DNA from: Proteobacteria bacterium UBA5122
GTDB lineage: Bacteria; Pseudomonadota; Gammaproteobacteria; Tenderiales; Tenderiaceae
DNA: 24,118 nt
NCBI GenBank assembly: GCA_002415485.1
Contig: DHYU01000067.1
Span: 375 to 24,492 of the forward strand
Direction: 5' to 3'
A program made the position numbers and the translations under genes. Positions 7,526-17,547 of the stretch are shown piece after piece (positions within the stretch are counted from its first letter, which is position 1; each line of letters starts with the position of its first letter). The notes beneath the pieces were generated by a model. That model searched no databases and was not told the origin of the DNA. It saw only the letters and a program-made list of their open reading frames with translations.

Positions 7526-7764
7526 TACGACCTGCTGTATCACAGATTTTTTGATCATCCCCTTCGGGTAGGGGCTCTTGCATGACCTTGGTTTTGAGTC
7601 GCTTTTACAGGGAATCTTAAGTATTAAAGCGAAACCTGCCGTTTATATTGAGATGGTTTGAAACTAAAGCTGATAGTAAAAGGCCAATGATCGGCATAAC
7701 ATCAGCCTGAAAGCTGTTAGGATGGTGGTGTTCCGGTGTGACTTCTCCATAGAAGGAAAATATA
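7526..7764. other. non-coding stretch before the OmpA-like lipoprotein
   Basis: Apart from the two REP-like units just before it, this stretch holds a small hairpin (CCCCT at 7559-7563 with AGGGG at 7570-7574, loop TCGGGT) and no open frame of note. The promoter of the lipoprotein gene must be here. TTGAGT near 7596 with TTAAGT 17 bases on is a weak candidate. I see no known small RNA. Confidence 0.4.
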
Positions 7765-8412
7765 ATGAAAAAACATGTACAACTCTTTTGTCTCATCCCT
7801 ATGGCAGCGCTTGTTTTGAGTGGCTGTGCCAGCACGGCGCTCAAGGAGGAGAATGCCAGTCTCAAACAAACGGTTGCGCAGGATCAGCAGGCCTTGCGCG
7901 ATTATGCCGATAAGTTGCAGGCGGCGTCTGAGATGTCTGCCCAAGACAAAGCGCAGGCAGAGGCGCAAATGGATGCGTTGCGCAGTGAGTTGAATAAGGC
8001 GTTGCAGGAAAAGCAGGTGTTGGTGAAGCGTCTTGAGGATCTGACCATTATCGAGATGCAATACGATGTGTTGTTCGAATCCGGCAAGGTGGATTTAAAC
8101 AGGAGCGGTCGAGATATCGTGGGACAGATCGCCGAGGCCTTTAAAAAGTACCCGGATTACCACATGCGCGTCGAAGGGCACAGCGATAACATGCCCATTG
8201 GCGAGCCACTCAAACAAACCTATTACTCTAACTGGGAGCTGTCGGCGGCGCGGGCCGCGACCGTGGTGCGCTATATGATCTATGGCCTGAATGTGCCGGG
8301 TGAAAATCTGTCGATTGCGGGTTACGCTGATTTTCGCCCCGTCGCGGATAACACGAGTAAAGATGGTCGCGCCCAGAATCGTCGTATCCGTGCGGTAATT
8401 TTTAAACAATAG
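7765..8412 (+). CDS. OmpA-family peptidoglycan-binding lipoprotein
   Basis: The 215-residue protein has a lipoprotein signal peptide with lipobox LSGC (Cys21), so it is probably anchored to the outer membrane by lipid. Residues about 27-95 form a helical, heptad-rich coiled coil (KEENASLKQTVAQDQQALRD and similar). The OmpA C-terminal domain runs from about 97 to 215, with VEGHSDNMPIG, then SNWELSAARAATVVRYM and the ending AQNRRIRAVIF; its Asp and Arg bind diaminopimelate of the cell wall. AGAAGGA lies about 8 bases before the ATG. The layout is like YiaD or MotB-like tethers, but there is no transmembrane helix. It is a single-gene unit, closed by a hairpin at 8422. Confidence 0.9.
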   Translation: MKKHVQLFCLIPMAALVLSGCASTALKEENASLKQTVAQDQQALRDYADKLQAASEMSAQDKAQAEAQMDALRSELNKALQEKQVLVKRLEDLTIIEMQYDVLFESGKVDLNRSGRDIVGQIAEAFKKYPDYHMRVEGHSDNMPIGEPLKQTYYSNWELSAARAATVVRYMIYGLNVPGENLSIAGYADFRPVADNTSKDGRAQNRRIRAVIFKQ

Positions 8413-8421
8413 CTGTAAACT

Positions 8422-8455
8422 GTATTGGTCAAAGTGTATGCACCTTGACCAATAC
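8422..8455. terminator. long perfect hairpin, probable terminator without T-run
   Basis: GTATTGGTCAA at 8422-8432 is the exact reverse complement of TTGACCAATAC at 8445-8455. The middle adds GTG-tatg-CAC after one mismatch. It begins 9 bases after the lipoprotein stop. No T-run follows, so it may act with Rho, protect a 3' end, or bind a protein instead. Confidence 0.6.
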
Positions 8456-8497
8456 GCCAAGTGATTTGGCCGGAAGCATCACGCTCGGGAGGGATCG

Positions 8498-10249
8498 GTG
8501 TTTCGTATACGCAAAATTCTGGATACCACGCCGGTGGCTAACCAGGATGCGATTAAGCAAGTGAAGGCCATTATGCGGCAGCAATTCCCGCTGACCGCCA
8601 AAGAAGACCTGAATAAGGTTACCAAGCAGCTCATTGATCCTCTTCAATATCAATATCGTTCTATTTTATTTGTCGCCGAGAATGCACAAGGCGTGGTCAA
8701 AGGGTTTGCCATGTTGCTACACATGTCAGACTTGCACATCGGCTATCTCGAGTTGATCTCTGCAGCACCGGGTGTTACCGGCGGTGGGATCGGCGGTATT
8801 CTGTATGAACGGGTGCAGCAGGAAGCGCGGAATCTCAAACTCAAGGGTTTGTTCTTTGAGTGTAGTGTCGACAATGCGGAGGTGGTTACAGATCCTGCAT
8901 TGTTAAAACAGAACCAGCAGCGTCTGCGTTTTTACGAGCGTTATGGGGTCTTCCCCATCGTCAATGACATCTACGACAGCCCCGCACACCCCGGGGATAA
9001 AGATCTCTATTTCCTGATGTACGACCCACTAGGGGGCGACAAGCCGTTGCGCCGGGCCTTGTTGCGCAAGGTGGTGACGGCCGTGCTGGAGCGCAAGTAT
9101 GGCCGGTTGTTTGATCAGGCCCATATCGATATGGTGGCCAATTCTTTCAGTGATGATCCAGTTGTATTGCGTGCGCCGCGTTATATCAAATCGAAAAAAC
9201 TGGGTGTGGAAAATAAATCCGGCCGCAAGACGGAGACCGCCCCGATCACGTTGATCGTGAATGCAGGCCACGATATCCATCACGTCCAGGACAAGGGTTA
9301 CGTCGAGGCCCCGGTGCGCATCTCCGCGATTCTGGATGAATTAACCAAAACGCAGCTCTTTGCGCAGGTTCGGGCGCAGAAGTTTCCAGAGCGTTTGATC
9401 AAGCAGGTGCACGATAGACACTATGTGGATTATCTAAAACGCACCTGTGCCGGTTTGCCCAAGGGCAAGTCTTATTACCCGTTGATCTTTCCGTTGCGAA
9501 ACATGACTCGGCCTCCCAAGGATCCGGAGTTGCAGGTCGGGTATTACTGTATGGATACCTTCACGCCACTGAATCAGAACGCCTACCTGGCGGCGCGTGG
9601 TGCGGTTGATTGTGCGCTGACCGGGGCAACATGTTTGCTGGATGACAGCCAGTTTGCCTATGCGCTGGTCAGGCCGCCGGGCCATCATGCTGAACGACGT
9701 GCCTTCGGCGGATTTTGTTATTTCAATTCGTCAGCCGTTGCGGCGAACTATTTGAGCCAGTATGGCCGGGTTGCAGTGTTGGATGTGGACTTTCATCACG
9801 GCAATGGCACACAGGATATTTTTTACAAACGTGGTGATGTGCTGACCATCTCGATTCATGGCCACCCTGATTTTGCCTATCCGCATTTTGCTGGTTTTGT
9901 CGATGAAAAGGGCGAAGGAGAGGGCTTGGGGTTCAATATCAATTATCCCTTGCCGGAGGCATGCAGCGCAGAGCGTTATCATAAAACCCTGCAGGCCGCG
10001 CTTAAACAAATCAAACGTGTTAAGGTCGATTATCTGGTGTTGGCCTTGGGTTTGGATACGGCCAAATCAGATCCAACAGGCACCTGGCAGCTGCAGGCAG
10101 AGGATTTTTACGAAAACGGCCGGCTGATTGGTGCGTTGAAACTGCCAACGTTGGTAGTTCAGGAAGGTGGATACTACACGCGAACCTTGGGTGTGAATGC
10201 CAGTCAATTCTTTCAGGGTTTGTGGCATGGGTATCGCGGAAGTTCTTAG
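8498..10249 (+). CDS. GNAT acetyltransferase fused to a histone-deacetylase/acetylpolyamine-amidohydrolase domain
   Basis: The 583-residue protein has two enzymes in one chain. Residues about 1-185 form a GNAT acyltransferase fold: LFVAENAQGVVKGFAMLLHM is the central strands and GVTGGGIGGILYERV the acetyl-CoA loop. Residues about 245-583 form a class I/II HDAC-like arginase-fold deacetylase. Its catalytic pair is His396-His397 (RPPGHHAE); the zinc ligands are Asp431 and His433 (DVDFHHGNGTQD) and Asp520 (GLDTAKSDP). The transition-state tyrosine is Tyr559 (QEGGYY). All are intact, so it should be active. GYYCMDTFTPLN and the loop order look nearer to acetylpolyamine amidohydrolases than to AcuC. 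The start is GTG 8498, with GGGAGGG 6-10 bases upstream. It leads the run of genes through the ATP-grasp ligase, alpha-E protein and peptidase. Confidence 0.9.
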   Translation: MFRIRKILDTTPVANQDAIKQVKAIMRQQFPLTAKEDLNKVTKQLIDPLQYQYRSILFVAENAQGVVKGFAMLLHMSDLHIGYLELISAAPGVTGGGIGGILYERVQQEARNLKLKGLFFECSVDNAEVVTDPALLKQNQQRLRFYERYGVFPIVNDIYDSPAHPGDKDLYFLMYDPLGGDKPLRRALLRKVVTAVLERKYGRLFDQAHIDMVANSFSDDPVVLRAPRYIKSKKLGVENKSGRKTETAPITLIVNAGHDIHHVQDKGYVEAPVRISAILDELTKTQLFAQVRAQKFPERLIKQVHDRHYVDYLKRTCAGLPKGKSYYPLIFPLRNMTRPPKDPELQVGYYCMDTFTPLNQNAYLAARGAVDCALTGATCLLDDSQFAYALVRPPGHHAERRAFGGFCYFNSSAVAANYLSQYGRVAVLDVDFHHGNGTQDIFYKRGDVLTISIHGHPDFAYPHFAGFVDEKGEGEGLGFNINYPLPEACSAERYHKTLQAALKQIKRVKVDYLVLALGLDTAKSDPTGTWQLQAEDFYENGRLIGALKLPTLVVQEGGYYTRTLGVNASQFFQGLWHGYRGSS

Positions 10250-10313
10250 AAGGCGGAGCGGCTCCTTGGGCCAGGTTAAGTCGTCTTCTGAAATTAAATG
10301 GAGATAGCGTTTT

Positions 10314-11771
10314 ATGGCCATCGACTTTAAACATTACGGCCCCTTGAACGGTTACGATGAACTGATCTCCAACAAAGGTAATCCCCGTCAGGTGGCGCGA
10401 CAGTTGTGTCGTTATTTTTCCGGCCTGAGTGACGCCGAGGTCGATGAGTTGAAGCAGGCCTCTGACTTGGCCATCAAGACCCTCGGTATTTCGTTTACGG
10501 TGTATAGCGAAGGCAGCAACATCGATCGTGCCTGGCCTATGGACCTGATCCCGCGCATGATCTCCAGCCGCGAGTGGGAGGTGACCGACCGTGGCCTGAA
10601 GCAACGCCTCAAGGCATTGAACATGTTCATCAATGACCTCTATCACGAGCAGCAGGTGGTCAAGGATGGTGTCTTCCCGCAAGAGGTGCTGGCCGGCGCG
10701 CGCAACTATCGTAAACAATGCGAAGGCATTAATCCGGCTTATGGTGTGTGGGCCCATATCTGTGGCACCGATCTGGTCAAGGGTGGCGATGGCACGCAGT
10801 ACGTGCTGGAGGATAATCTGCGCGTGCCCTCCGGCGTCTCCTACATGCTGGAAAACCGCCATGTGATGAAACGTGTCTTCCCTGAGTTGTTTGAACACAT
10901 CGATATCCTGCCGGTGGATGATTACACCACCCAGCTCTACGAGATGCTGGCCGCCATCTCGCCACGACAGGGCGAAGTGCCGGAGGTGGTGGTGCTGACA
11001 CCCGGCATCTATAACTCCGCCTATTTCGAACACAGTTACCTGGCGCAGCAGATGGGCGCCGAGCTGGTGCAGGGCAGTGACCTGATGGTGGATGACGACG
11101 ACTGCGTCTACATGAAGACGATCTACGGACTCAAGCGTGTGGACGTGATCTACCGCCGCATCGACGATGATTTTCTCGACCCCGAGGTGTTTCGCAAGGA
11201 TTCCACGCTGGGTGTGCCCGGTCTGATGCGCGCCTGGCGCAAGGGCAATGTGGGCATCGCCAACGCACCGGGGGCAGGGGTGGCGGATGACAAGGTGGTC
11301 TATGCCTTCGTGCCGGAGATCATCCGTTATTACCTCAATGAGGACCCGATCATCCCCAATGTGCCCACCTATCTGTGCATGCGTGACGATGATCGTGCCT
11401 ACGTGCTGGAACACCTCGATGAACTGGTGGTGAAGCCGGCCAACGAGTCGGGTGGTTACGGCCTGCTGGTGGGGCCACGGGCGACCAAAAAACAGCTCAA
11501 GCAGTTCGCCCAGTTGATCGAAAATGATCCGCGTAATTACATTGCCCAGCCGACGCTCAATCTCTCCACTGTGCCGACCCTTGTGGAGGAGGGCAGGGTG
11601 GCGCCACGTCACGTCGATCTGCGTCCCTTCACGCTGCAAAGCAAAAAGCTCTATACCACGATGGGTGGACTGAGCCGGGTGGCGCTGCCTGAGGGTTCGC
11701 TGGTAGTGAATTCATCTCAGGGTGGTGGCAGCAAGGATACCTGGGTAGTGGATATGGGAGGAGATAAATAA
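10314..11771 (+). CDS. circularly permuted ATP-grasp family ligase (DUF404/DUF407)
   Basis: The 485-residue protein belongs to the circularly permuted ATP-grasp group, thought to form amide or peptide bonds using ATP. The permutation can be read from the order of motifs: the metal-binding VLEDN (Glu166-Asp167-Asn168) comes before the nucleotide-binding lysine and glycine loop KPANESGGYG (Lys374), the reverse of normal ATP-grasp enzymes. Other family marks are NMFINDLYHEQQVV near 103, VYRRIDDDFLD-like VIYRRIDDDF near 279 and the ending LPEGSLVVNSSQGGGSKDTWV. The start is ATG 10314 with GGAGA about 10 bases upstream. Its stop overlaps the alpha-E start by one base (TAATG). The substrate is unknown. 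In other genomes it pairs with alpha-E, transglutaminase-like and DUF2126 proteins. Confidence 0.92.
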   Translation: MAIDFKHYGPLNGYDELISNKGNPRQVARQLCRYFSGLSDAEVDELKQASDLAIKTLGISFTVYSEGSNIDRAWPMDLIPRMISSREWEVTDRGLKQRLKALNMFINDLYHEQQVVKDGVFPQEVLAGARNYRKQCEGINPAYGVWAHICGTDLVKGGDGTQYVLEDNLRVPSGVSYMLENRHVMKRVFPELFEHIDILPVDDYTTQLYEMLAAISPRQGEVPEVVVLTPGIYNSAYFEHSYLAQQMGAELVQGSDLMVDDDDCVYMKTIYGLKRVDVIYRRIDDDFLDPEVFRKDSTLGVPGLMRAWRKGNVGIANAPGAGVADDKVVYAFVPEIIRYYLNEDPIIPNVPTYLCMRDDDRAYVLEHLDELVVKPANESGGYGLLVGPRATKKQLKQFAQLIENDPRNYIAQPTLNLSTVPTLVEEGRVAPRHVDLRPFTLQSKKLYTTMGGLSRVALPEGSLVVNSSQGGGSKDTWVVDMGGDK

Positions 11772-12703
11772 TGCTCTCTCGTGTAGCCGAAAATGTTTAT
11801 TGGATGGCGCGATATCTGGAGCGCGCCGAGGATACCGCCCGCCTGATCAATAGCACCAGCAACCTGCTGCTGGATCTGCCGCGCAATGCCTCAGTTGAAT
11901 GGTTTGAGCTGATCCGCGTGTTTGGTGCTGAGGAGCAGTTTAAGGAGCTGTATCCGGAGAGCCAGGATGAACGTGAGGTAATGAAATTTCTGATTACCGA
12001 CAAACGTAATCACAGCTCCATCATCACCTGCATCAACGCCGCACGCGAGAACGCACGTGTCACGCGTGACATCATCCCCTACGAGATGTGGGAGCAGGTC
12101 AACGAGCTCTATCACTTTTCTACGGAATACGCCAAAGGCTCGATCAGCCGCCGCAAGCGCAACGACTTCATGAGTGGCCTGATCCGCCGTTGTCAGACCA
12201 TGACCGGTATTACCATGGGCACCTTGCCTCACGATGATGCTTACCAGTTCCTGCGCATTGGTCGTAATCTGGAGCGTGCCGACATGAGCAGTCGCATCAT
12301 CGATGTGGCTGCGGCGCAGTTGTTGCCGGATCAGGAGGAGATCAATCCGGCCTTTGCCACGGTGCGCTGGATCAGTGTGCTCAAATCCCTCAATGCCTTT
12401 CAGGCCTATCGGCAACAGGGCTTGGTGGGTATCAGCGGCAGCGCGGTGTTGCAGTACCTGATGCAGAGTCGTGAGTTTCCTCGCTCCATCAATCACTGTC
12501 TGGAAGAGGTGAGTGGTTGTCTCAAGGCCCTGCACAAACCCCATGCACCGCGTCGACAGCTCAATCAGCTGATCAAGGAACTGGAGACGGTGGACATCAA
12601 GGCGTTGCGGCGTTCTGGTCTGCACAAATACGTTGATGAATTCCAGCACGGGGTGGGCAAGTTGCACAGTAGCATCACCGATACCTACTTCCGTTACAGC
12701 TGA
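11771..12703 (+). CDS. alpha-E domain protein
   Basis: The 310-residue, nearly all-helical protein starts MLSRVAENVYWMARYLERAEDTARL, the signature of the alpha-E family, and has LRIGRNLERADMSSRIIDV near 163, a second copy of the ERA motif. Alpha-E proteins are almost always next to the circularly permuted ATP-grasp ligase, as here with a 1-base overlap, and are taken to be its partner; no catalytic activity is proven. Length is normal for the family. It lies 14 bases ahead of the metallopeptidase. Confidence 0.92.
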   Translation: MLSRVAENVYWMARYLERAEDTARLINSTSNLLLDLPRNASVEWFELIRVFGAEEQFKELYPESQDEREVMKFLITDKRNHSSIITCINAARENARVTRDIIPYEMWEQVNELYHFSTEYAKGSISRRKRNDFMSGLIRRCQTMTGITMGTLPHDDAYQFLRIGRNLERADMSSRIIDVAAAQLLPDQEEINPAFATVRWISVLKSLNAFQAYRQQGLVGISGSAVLQYLMQSREFPRSINHCLEEVSGCLKALHKPHAPRRQLNQLIKELETVDIKALRRSGLHKYVDEFQHGVGKLHSSITDTYFRYS

Positions 12704-12717
12704 CAGCTCGCCAGCCC

Positions 12718-13725
12718 ATGCGACGTTTCTTTTGTGACTGCGGCCAGGAGATCTTTCTGGAGAGTGGTGTCTGTATTCACTGTCAGCGTGCGGTGGCCTA
12801 TTTTCCTGTCATCACAGATATGGTCACCCTGGAGGCGGCAGGTGCCGCATGGCGCATCTGTGGTGCGGATACGCTGGTCAAACTCTGCGGCCATCGTGAG
12901 CAGTACAGCGTCTGCAATGCCGTGCTGGCGATGGATGATGAGCATTCACTCTGTCTTGCCTGTCGCCTCAATCGCACCATTCCCGATCTGACGCGAGAGG
13001 AAAATCTGGCGCGTTGGCATAAGCTGGAGGAGGCCAAGCGCCGCCTGTTGTTTGGTCTGCAGTCCTTGGGTCTGCCGCTGGAGGCCCCCGTGACGGGCGA
13101 TGTGCACGGCCTCTGTTTCGATTTTCTCGAAGATCAGCGCACCAATCCCTCGATGCCTGAGGAGTTTGTCAGCACCGGTCATCATGGCGGCGTCATCACC
13201 ATCAACGTGCTGGAGGCGGATGACGTGCAGCGCGTCTGGCAGCGTGAGCAGAGCGGTGAACGTTACCGTACCTTGCTTGGACACATGCGCCATGAGATAG
13301 GGCATTATTATTTCGAACTGCTGGTGACAGACCTTGTTCGATTTGAACAGTTGTTTGGGGACCCGGGGCAGCCCTATGACGAGGCGCTCGAACACTATTA
13401 TGCCCATGGCCCACTACCCGGCTGGCAGCAGAGCCACATCAGCGCCTATGCATCGGCCCACCCGCTGGAAGACTGGGCCGAGTGTTTTGCCCACTACCTG
13501 CACATGTCCGACACGCTGGAGACTGCGGTCCAGCGTGGTTTGATTGCCGCGATTGAACCGGCGAACATCGATGCACTGTTGTCAGTGTGGGATGGGTTTT
13601 CGGTGAGCCTCAATGAATTGAATCGTAGCCTGGGTCTGCGTGATGCCTATCCCTTTGTGACGACACCAAGCGTGGAGGAAAAACTCCGCTTTGTACATCG
13701 AATGATCGGCGCAGGACGTTGGTGA
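12718..13725 (+). CDS. zinc-ribbon putative metallopeptidase (DUF2248 family)
   Basis: The 335-residue protein opens with a zinc ribbon (Cys6, Cys8, Cys19, Cys22) and has further cysteines around LCGHREQYSVC and LCLACRLN that may complete a second site. The gluzincin-like core has MRHEIGHYYF with His192, Glu193 and His196 (HExxH), and HPLEDWAECFAHYLH (Glu251/Glu255) as the probable third ligand. This is the arrangement of the putative zinc-binding metallopeptidases often found beside ATP-grasp/alpha-E genes. The likely job is cutting a peptide bond in the same pathway, but the substrate is unknown. There is no signal peptide, so it should act in the cytoplasm. No clear ribosome site precedes ATG 12718; coupling to alpha-E is likely. 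Confidence 0.88.
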   Translation: MRRFFCDCGQEIFLESGVCIHCQRAVAYFPVITDMVTLEAAGAAWRICGADTLVKLCGHREQYSVCNAVLAMDDEHSLCLACRLNRTIPDLTREENLARWHKLEEAKRRLLFGLQSLGLPLEAPVTGDVHGLCFDFLEDQRTNPSMPEEFVSTGHHGGVITINVLEADDVQRVWQREQSGERYRTLLGHMRHEIGHYYFELLVTDLVRFEQLFGDPGQPYDEALEHYYAHGPLPGWQQSHISAYASAHPLEDWAECFAHYLHMSDTLETAVQRGLIAAIEPANIDALLSVWDGFSVSLNELNRSLGLRDAYPFVTTPSVEEKLRFVHRMIGAGRW

Positions 13726-13880
13726 TGGAGGTCAACTCGTTGGATGCCTGCTGCCGGGCAGCTGAGCGAAATTCCCAAGAGTGTTACAGGCCCTGGGTTG
13801 CCATGCTCCGCAGTGAATTGAAGGCGGTGTTTTTGATGGATTGGCCGATACGGTGTTATACGTTGCCAAATTGTCGATGA
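13725..13880 (+). CDS. possible 51-residue ORF coupled to the peptidase stop
   Basis: The sequence TGATG joins the peptidase stop to an ATG that opens 51 codons (MEVNSLDACCRAAERNSQEC and on), ending at TGA 13878, in the same frame as the transporter gene that starts 13 bases later. It has five cysteines and no recognisable domain. GGAGG occurs only inside its own start region. It may be a true small gene, a leader for the transporter, or chance; I recognise nothing in it. Confidence 0.2.
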   Translation: MEVNSLDACCRAAERNSQECYRPWVAMLRSELKAVFLMDWPIRCYTLPNCR

Positions 13881-13892
13881 ACAGCCCCCAAC

Positions 13893-15314
13893 ATGTTTCG
13901 CCGTAATCGCCCACGCCAGTATTCCCGTCGCCCCGAGATCGATCGCTCCCTGCGTCACTCGGTCAAGGATGGTGTCGCCTATTCGGTGATGACGGGGGCG
14001 GGGGAGGCATATCTGACGGCCTTCGCCGTGTTGCTCAAGGCGACGCCGGGGCAGATCGGCCTGTTGGCAGCGCTGCCACAACTGGTGGCCTCCATCGCGC
14101 AGTTGATCTCTGCCTGGTGGGGGCATAAACGCCAGCAACGGTTGCCGATCGTGCTCGTTGGCGCGCGCATCCAGTGCCTGAGCTGGTTGCCGATGATGAT
14201 CCTGCCGCCGCTGTTTCCCGAACATGCGGTGATGTGGCTGTTGGCGGCGGTGATGCTCTACTACTTCGGCGCCAATCTCTCGGTGCCGCAGTGGAGCAGC
14301 CTGATGGGGGATCTGGTGCACAAGCGCCGCCGCGGCCGTTATTTCGCCTATCGCACCCGCCTCGCCAGCATCACGGCCTATCTGGCCATGATTGGTGCGG
14401 GGGGGCTGTTGCATCTGTTTGACCAGAGCGGTTACGCCCTGGCCGGGTTTATCACCCTGTTTGCCATCGCCATGGGCGCGCGCCTGGTCTCCATTCATCA
14501 TCTGAAACAGATGTATGACCCACCCGGTCATGCGGCGGTGCTTGAGATCCCCAACTGGCGTCTGTGGCAGCGTCACTTTGTCAGCTCGCCTTTTGCCCGT
14601 TTTTCCATCTTCTTTGCCTTGATGCAGTTTGCCACGGCAATCGCCTCGCCCTTTTTCAGTGTCTATCTGCTGCGTGACCTGGGGCTGAGTTATTTCGAAT
14701 TCACGCTGAGCATGGGCATGGTGATCCTGGCCCAGTTTCTGACCTTGAATCTCTGGGGGCGCATCGCGGATGCCTTCGGCAATCGTTTGATCCTCATTGT
14801 CTGCGGCAGCATGATCCCGCTGCTGCCGGTGATGTGGATGCTGTCCACCGAGTTGTGGTATCTGATGCTGATGCAGGCCCTGGGCGGATTCGCCTGGGCC
14901 GGTTTCTCGCTCAGTGCCGGTAACTTTATCTACGATGCGCTGCCGGCCCACAAGCGCGTGACATTGATGGCCTTGCACAACACGCTGGCCAACCTGGGCA
15001 TCTTTGCCGGGGCGATGCTGGGTGGCTTTATCGCCATGCAGTTCGACAAGCTGATTACCATCGGTGACTTCAGCTACGAGCTTTTCAGTGTCTTTTACCT
15101 GCTGTTTATCATCTCGGCCGTGGCGCGGGGGCTGGTGGCGCTGGTGTTTCTGCCTCGGTTGAAGGATGCCCGTTATTACAAGGCGGTGCCGGTGCGTGAG
15201 TTGTTCTATCGCGTGGCGCGTTTTAATACGGTGTGGGGAGTGTTCTTCGAGGTGGTGGGCAGTCGGCGCAAGAACACGATTGTGGCGCCGCCCTCGGGGG
15301 ATGATTCGTCCTAG
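13893..15314 (+). CDS. major facilitator superfamily transporter
   Basis: The 473-residue protein has about 12 hydrophobic segments in two halves, separated by a hydrophilic loop around residues 210-235. A charged N-terminus (FRRNRPRQYSRRPEIDRSL) precedes the first helix. The conserved loop between helices 2 and 3 reads WWGHKRQQRLP, a loose version of the MFS G-x3-D-x2-G-R/K motif. The substrate cannot be read from sequence. Being last in the plus-strand run after the ligase and peptidase, it may carry the pathway's product or substrate. No good ribosome site stands before ATG 13893; an in-frame TGA five codons upstream rules out extension. It converges on the DUF486 gene. Confidence 0.88.
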   Translation: MFRRNRPRQYSRRPEIDRSLRHSVKDGVAYSVMTGAGEAYLTAFAVLLKATPGQIGLLAALPQLVASIAQLISAWWGHKRQQRLPIVLVGARIQCLSWLPMMILPPLFPEHAVMWLLAAVMLYYFGANLSVPQWSSLMGDLVHKRRRGRYFAYRTRLASITAYLAMIGAGGLLHLFDQSGYALAGFITLFAIAMGARLVSIHHLKQMYDPPGHAAVLEIPNWRLWQRHFVSSPFARFSIFFALMQFATAIASPFFSVYLLRDLGLSYFEFTLSMGMVILAQFLTLNLWGRIADAFGNRLILIVCGSMIPLLPVMWMLSTELWYLMLMQALGGFAWAGFSLSAGNFIYDALPAHKRVTLMALHNTLANLGIFAGAMLGGFIAMQFDKLITIGDFSYELFSVFYLLFIISAVARGLVALVFLPRLKDARYYKAVPVRELFYRVARFNTVWGVFFEVVGSRRKNTIVAPPSGDDSS

Positions 15315-15330
15315 GGCCTGTTAATGAAGG

Positions 15331-15687
15331 CTAGCCCAGCCGGCTACGAAACATAAAATAGACCGCACCGACCAGGCATAGGGCCGCCCACAGGTAATCG
15401 AGCTTGAGTGGCTCCTTGAGATAGTAGATGGCGAATGGCACAAACACGCTGAGCGTGATCACCTCCTGTAACACCTTCAGTTCGCCTATCGATAACACCG
15501 TATAACCGATGCGGTTGGCCGGTACCTGCAACAGGTATTCAAACAGGGCGATGCCCCAGCTCACCAGGGCGGCGATGATCCAGGGCTTGTGGTTGAGCTC
15601 CTTCAGGTGTGCATACCAGGCAAAGGTCATGAAGATGTTGCTGCAGACTAGGAGCAAGATGGTGATGGCGACAGGAGGGAGGCTCAT
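15331..15687 (-). CDS. DUF486 (DMT-type) small membrane protein
   Basis: The 118-residue protein has four hydrophobic helices and matches the DUF486 family of small proteins resembling half of a drug/metabolite transporter. It begins MSLPPVAITILLLVCSNIFM and has FAWYAHLKELNHKPW, FEYLLQVPANRIGY and SIGELKVLQEVITLSVFVPF, the best conserved parts. The function is not known; dimers acting as an exporter are a guess. It starts 15 bases after the GNAT-nitrilase stop and is probably in the same transcript. Confidence 0.9.
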   Translation of the reverse strand: MSLPPVAITILLLVCSNIFMTFAWYAHLKELNHKPWIIAALVSWGIALFEYLLQVPANRIGYTVLSIGELKVLQEVITLSVFVPFAIYYLKEPLKLDYLWAALCLVGAVYFMFRSRLG

Positions 15688-15702
15688 ATTTTGTCCGCTG
15701 GG

Positions 15703-17286
<1,584 letters not shown>

Positions 17287-17547
17287 GGTGCTATGTACTC
17301 CTTTACTCTCACGCTTACTTTTACTCTTAATTCTAGGGAGGAGGGCAATCACAGTGTGGTGGATTGCCGAAATCTATCGATGACCATACCGCAGATCCAG
17401 TGTGCAGGGAAGGTAGGCGTTGCCGGTGATGTGGTGACAGGCTGATTTGGTATACGATTGTACGGACGGATGGCGCCGTAGATTTGGCCGGCAGCCCCGG
17501 ACCTCTTGAGGACATATTGACTGGAAAGCGAGAGCTGCAGAATTGTA
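17287..17547. promoter_or_regulatory. divergent region between GNAT-nitrilase and the SARP-like regulator
   Basis: These 261 bases must hold promoters in both directions. On the minus strand the nitrilase leader is purine-rich, with AGAGTAAA twice (around 17297-17330) before the AAGGAG site. A relic of a DUF2126 3' end lies at 17374-17421. Near the regulator, TTGAGGAC at 17506-17513 is a good ribosome site for a start at 17521. I found no convincing -35/-10 pair. Confidence 0.4.
17374..17421 (-). pseudogene. relic of a DUF2126 gene, last codons only
   Basis: Read on the minus strand, the codons ending at TAG 17374 give NAYLPCTLDLRY followed by GHR. The intact DUF2126 gene of this window ends NPDFPCTLDLRY followed by RP, so 9 of 12 residues agree and 30 of 35 bases match (17387-17421 against 22876-22910). 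In the identical-protein part the two mismatches are both at silent third positions, so the copy evolved as coding sequence and is not a fresh duplication. Upstream of it the frame stays open for a while but shows no further likeness. It is probably the remnant of a second or earlier DUF2126 gene. Confidence 0.6.

Noticed and set aside
10020..11639. A 539-codon open frame on the minus strand, opposite the ATP-grasp gene
   Set aside because: It lies antisense to a gene with clear ATP-grasp motifs and its translation is His/Gln/Val-rich without any domain. Such frames are common opposite GC-rich genes.
13647..14978. A 443-codon minus-strand frame opposite the MFS transporter
   Set aside because: The translation is dominated by His, Gln and Arg and shows no fold. 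The plus strand encodes a clear 12-helix transporter.
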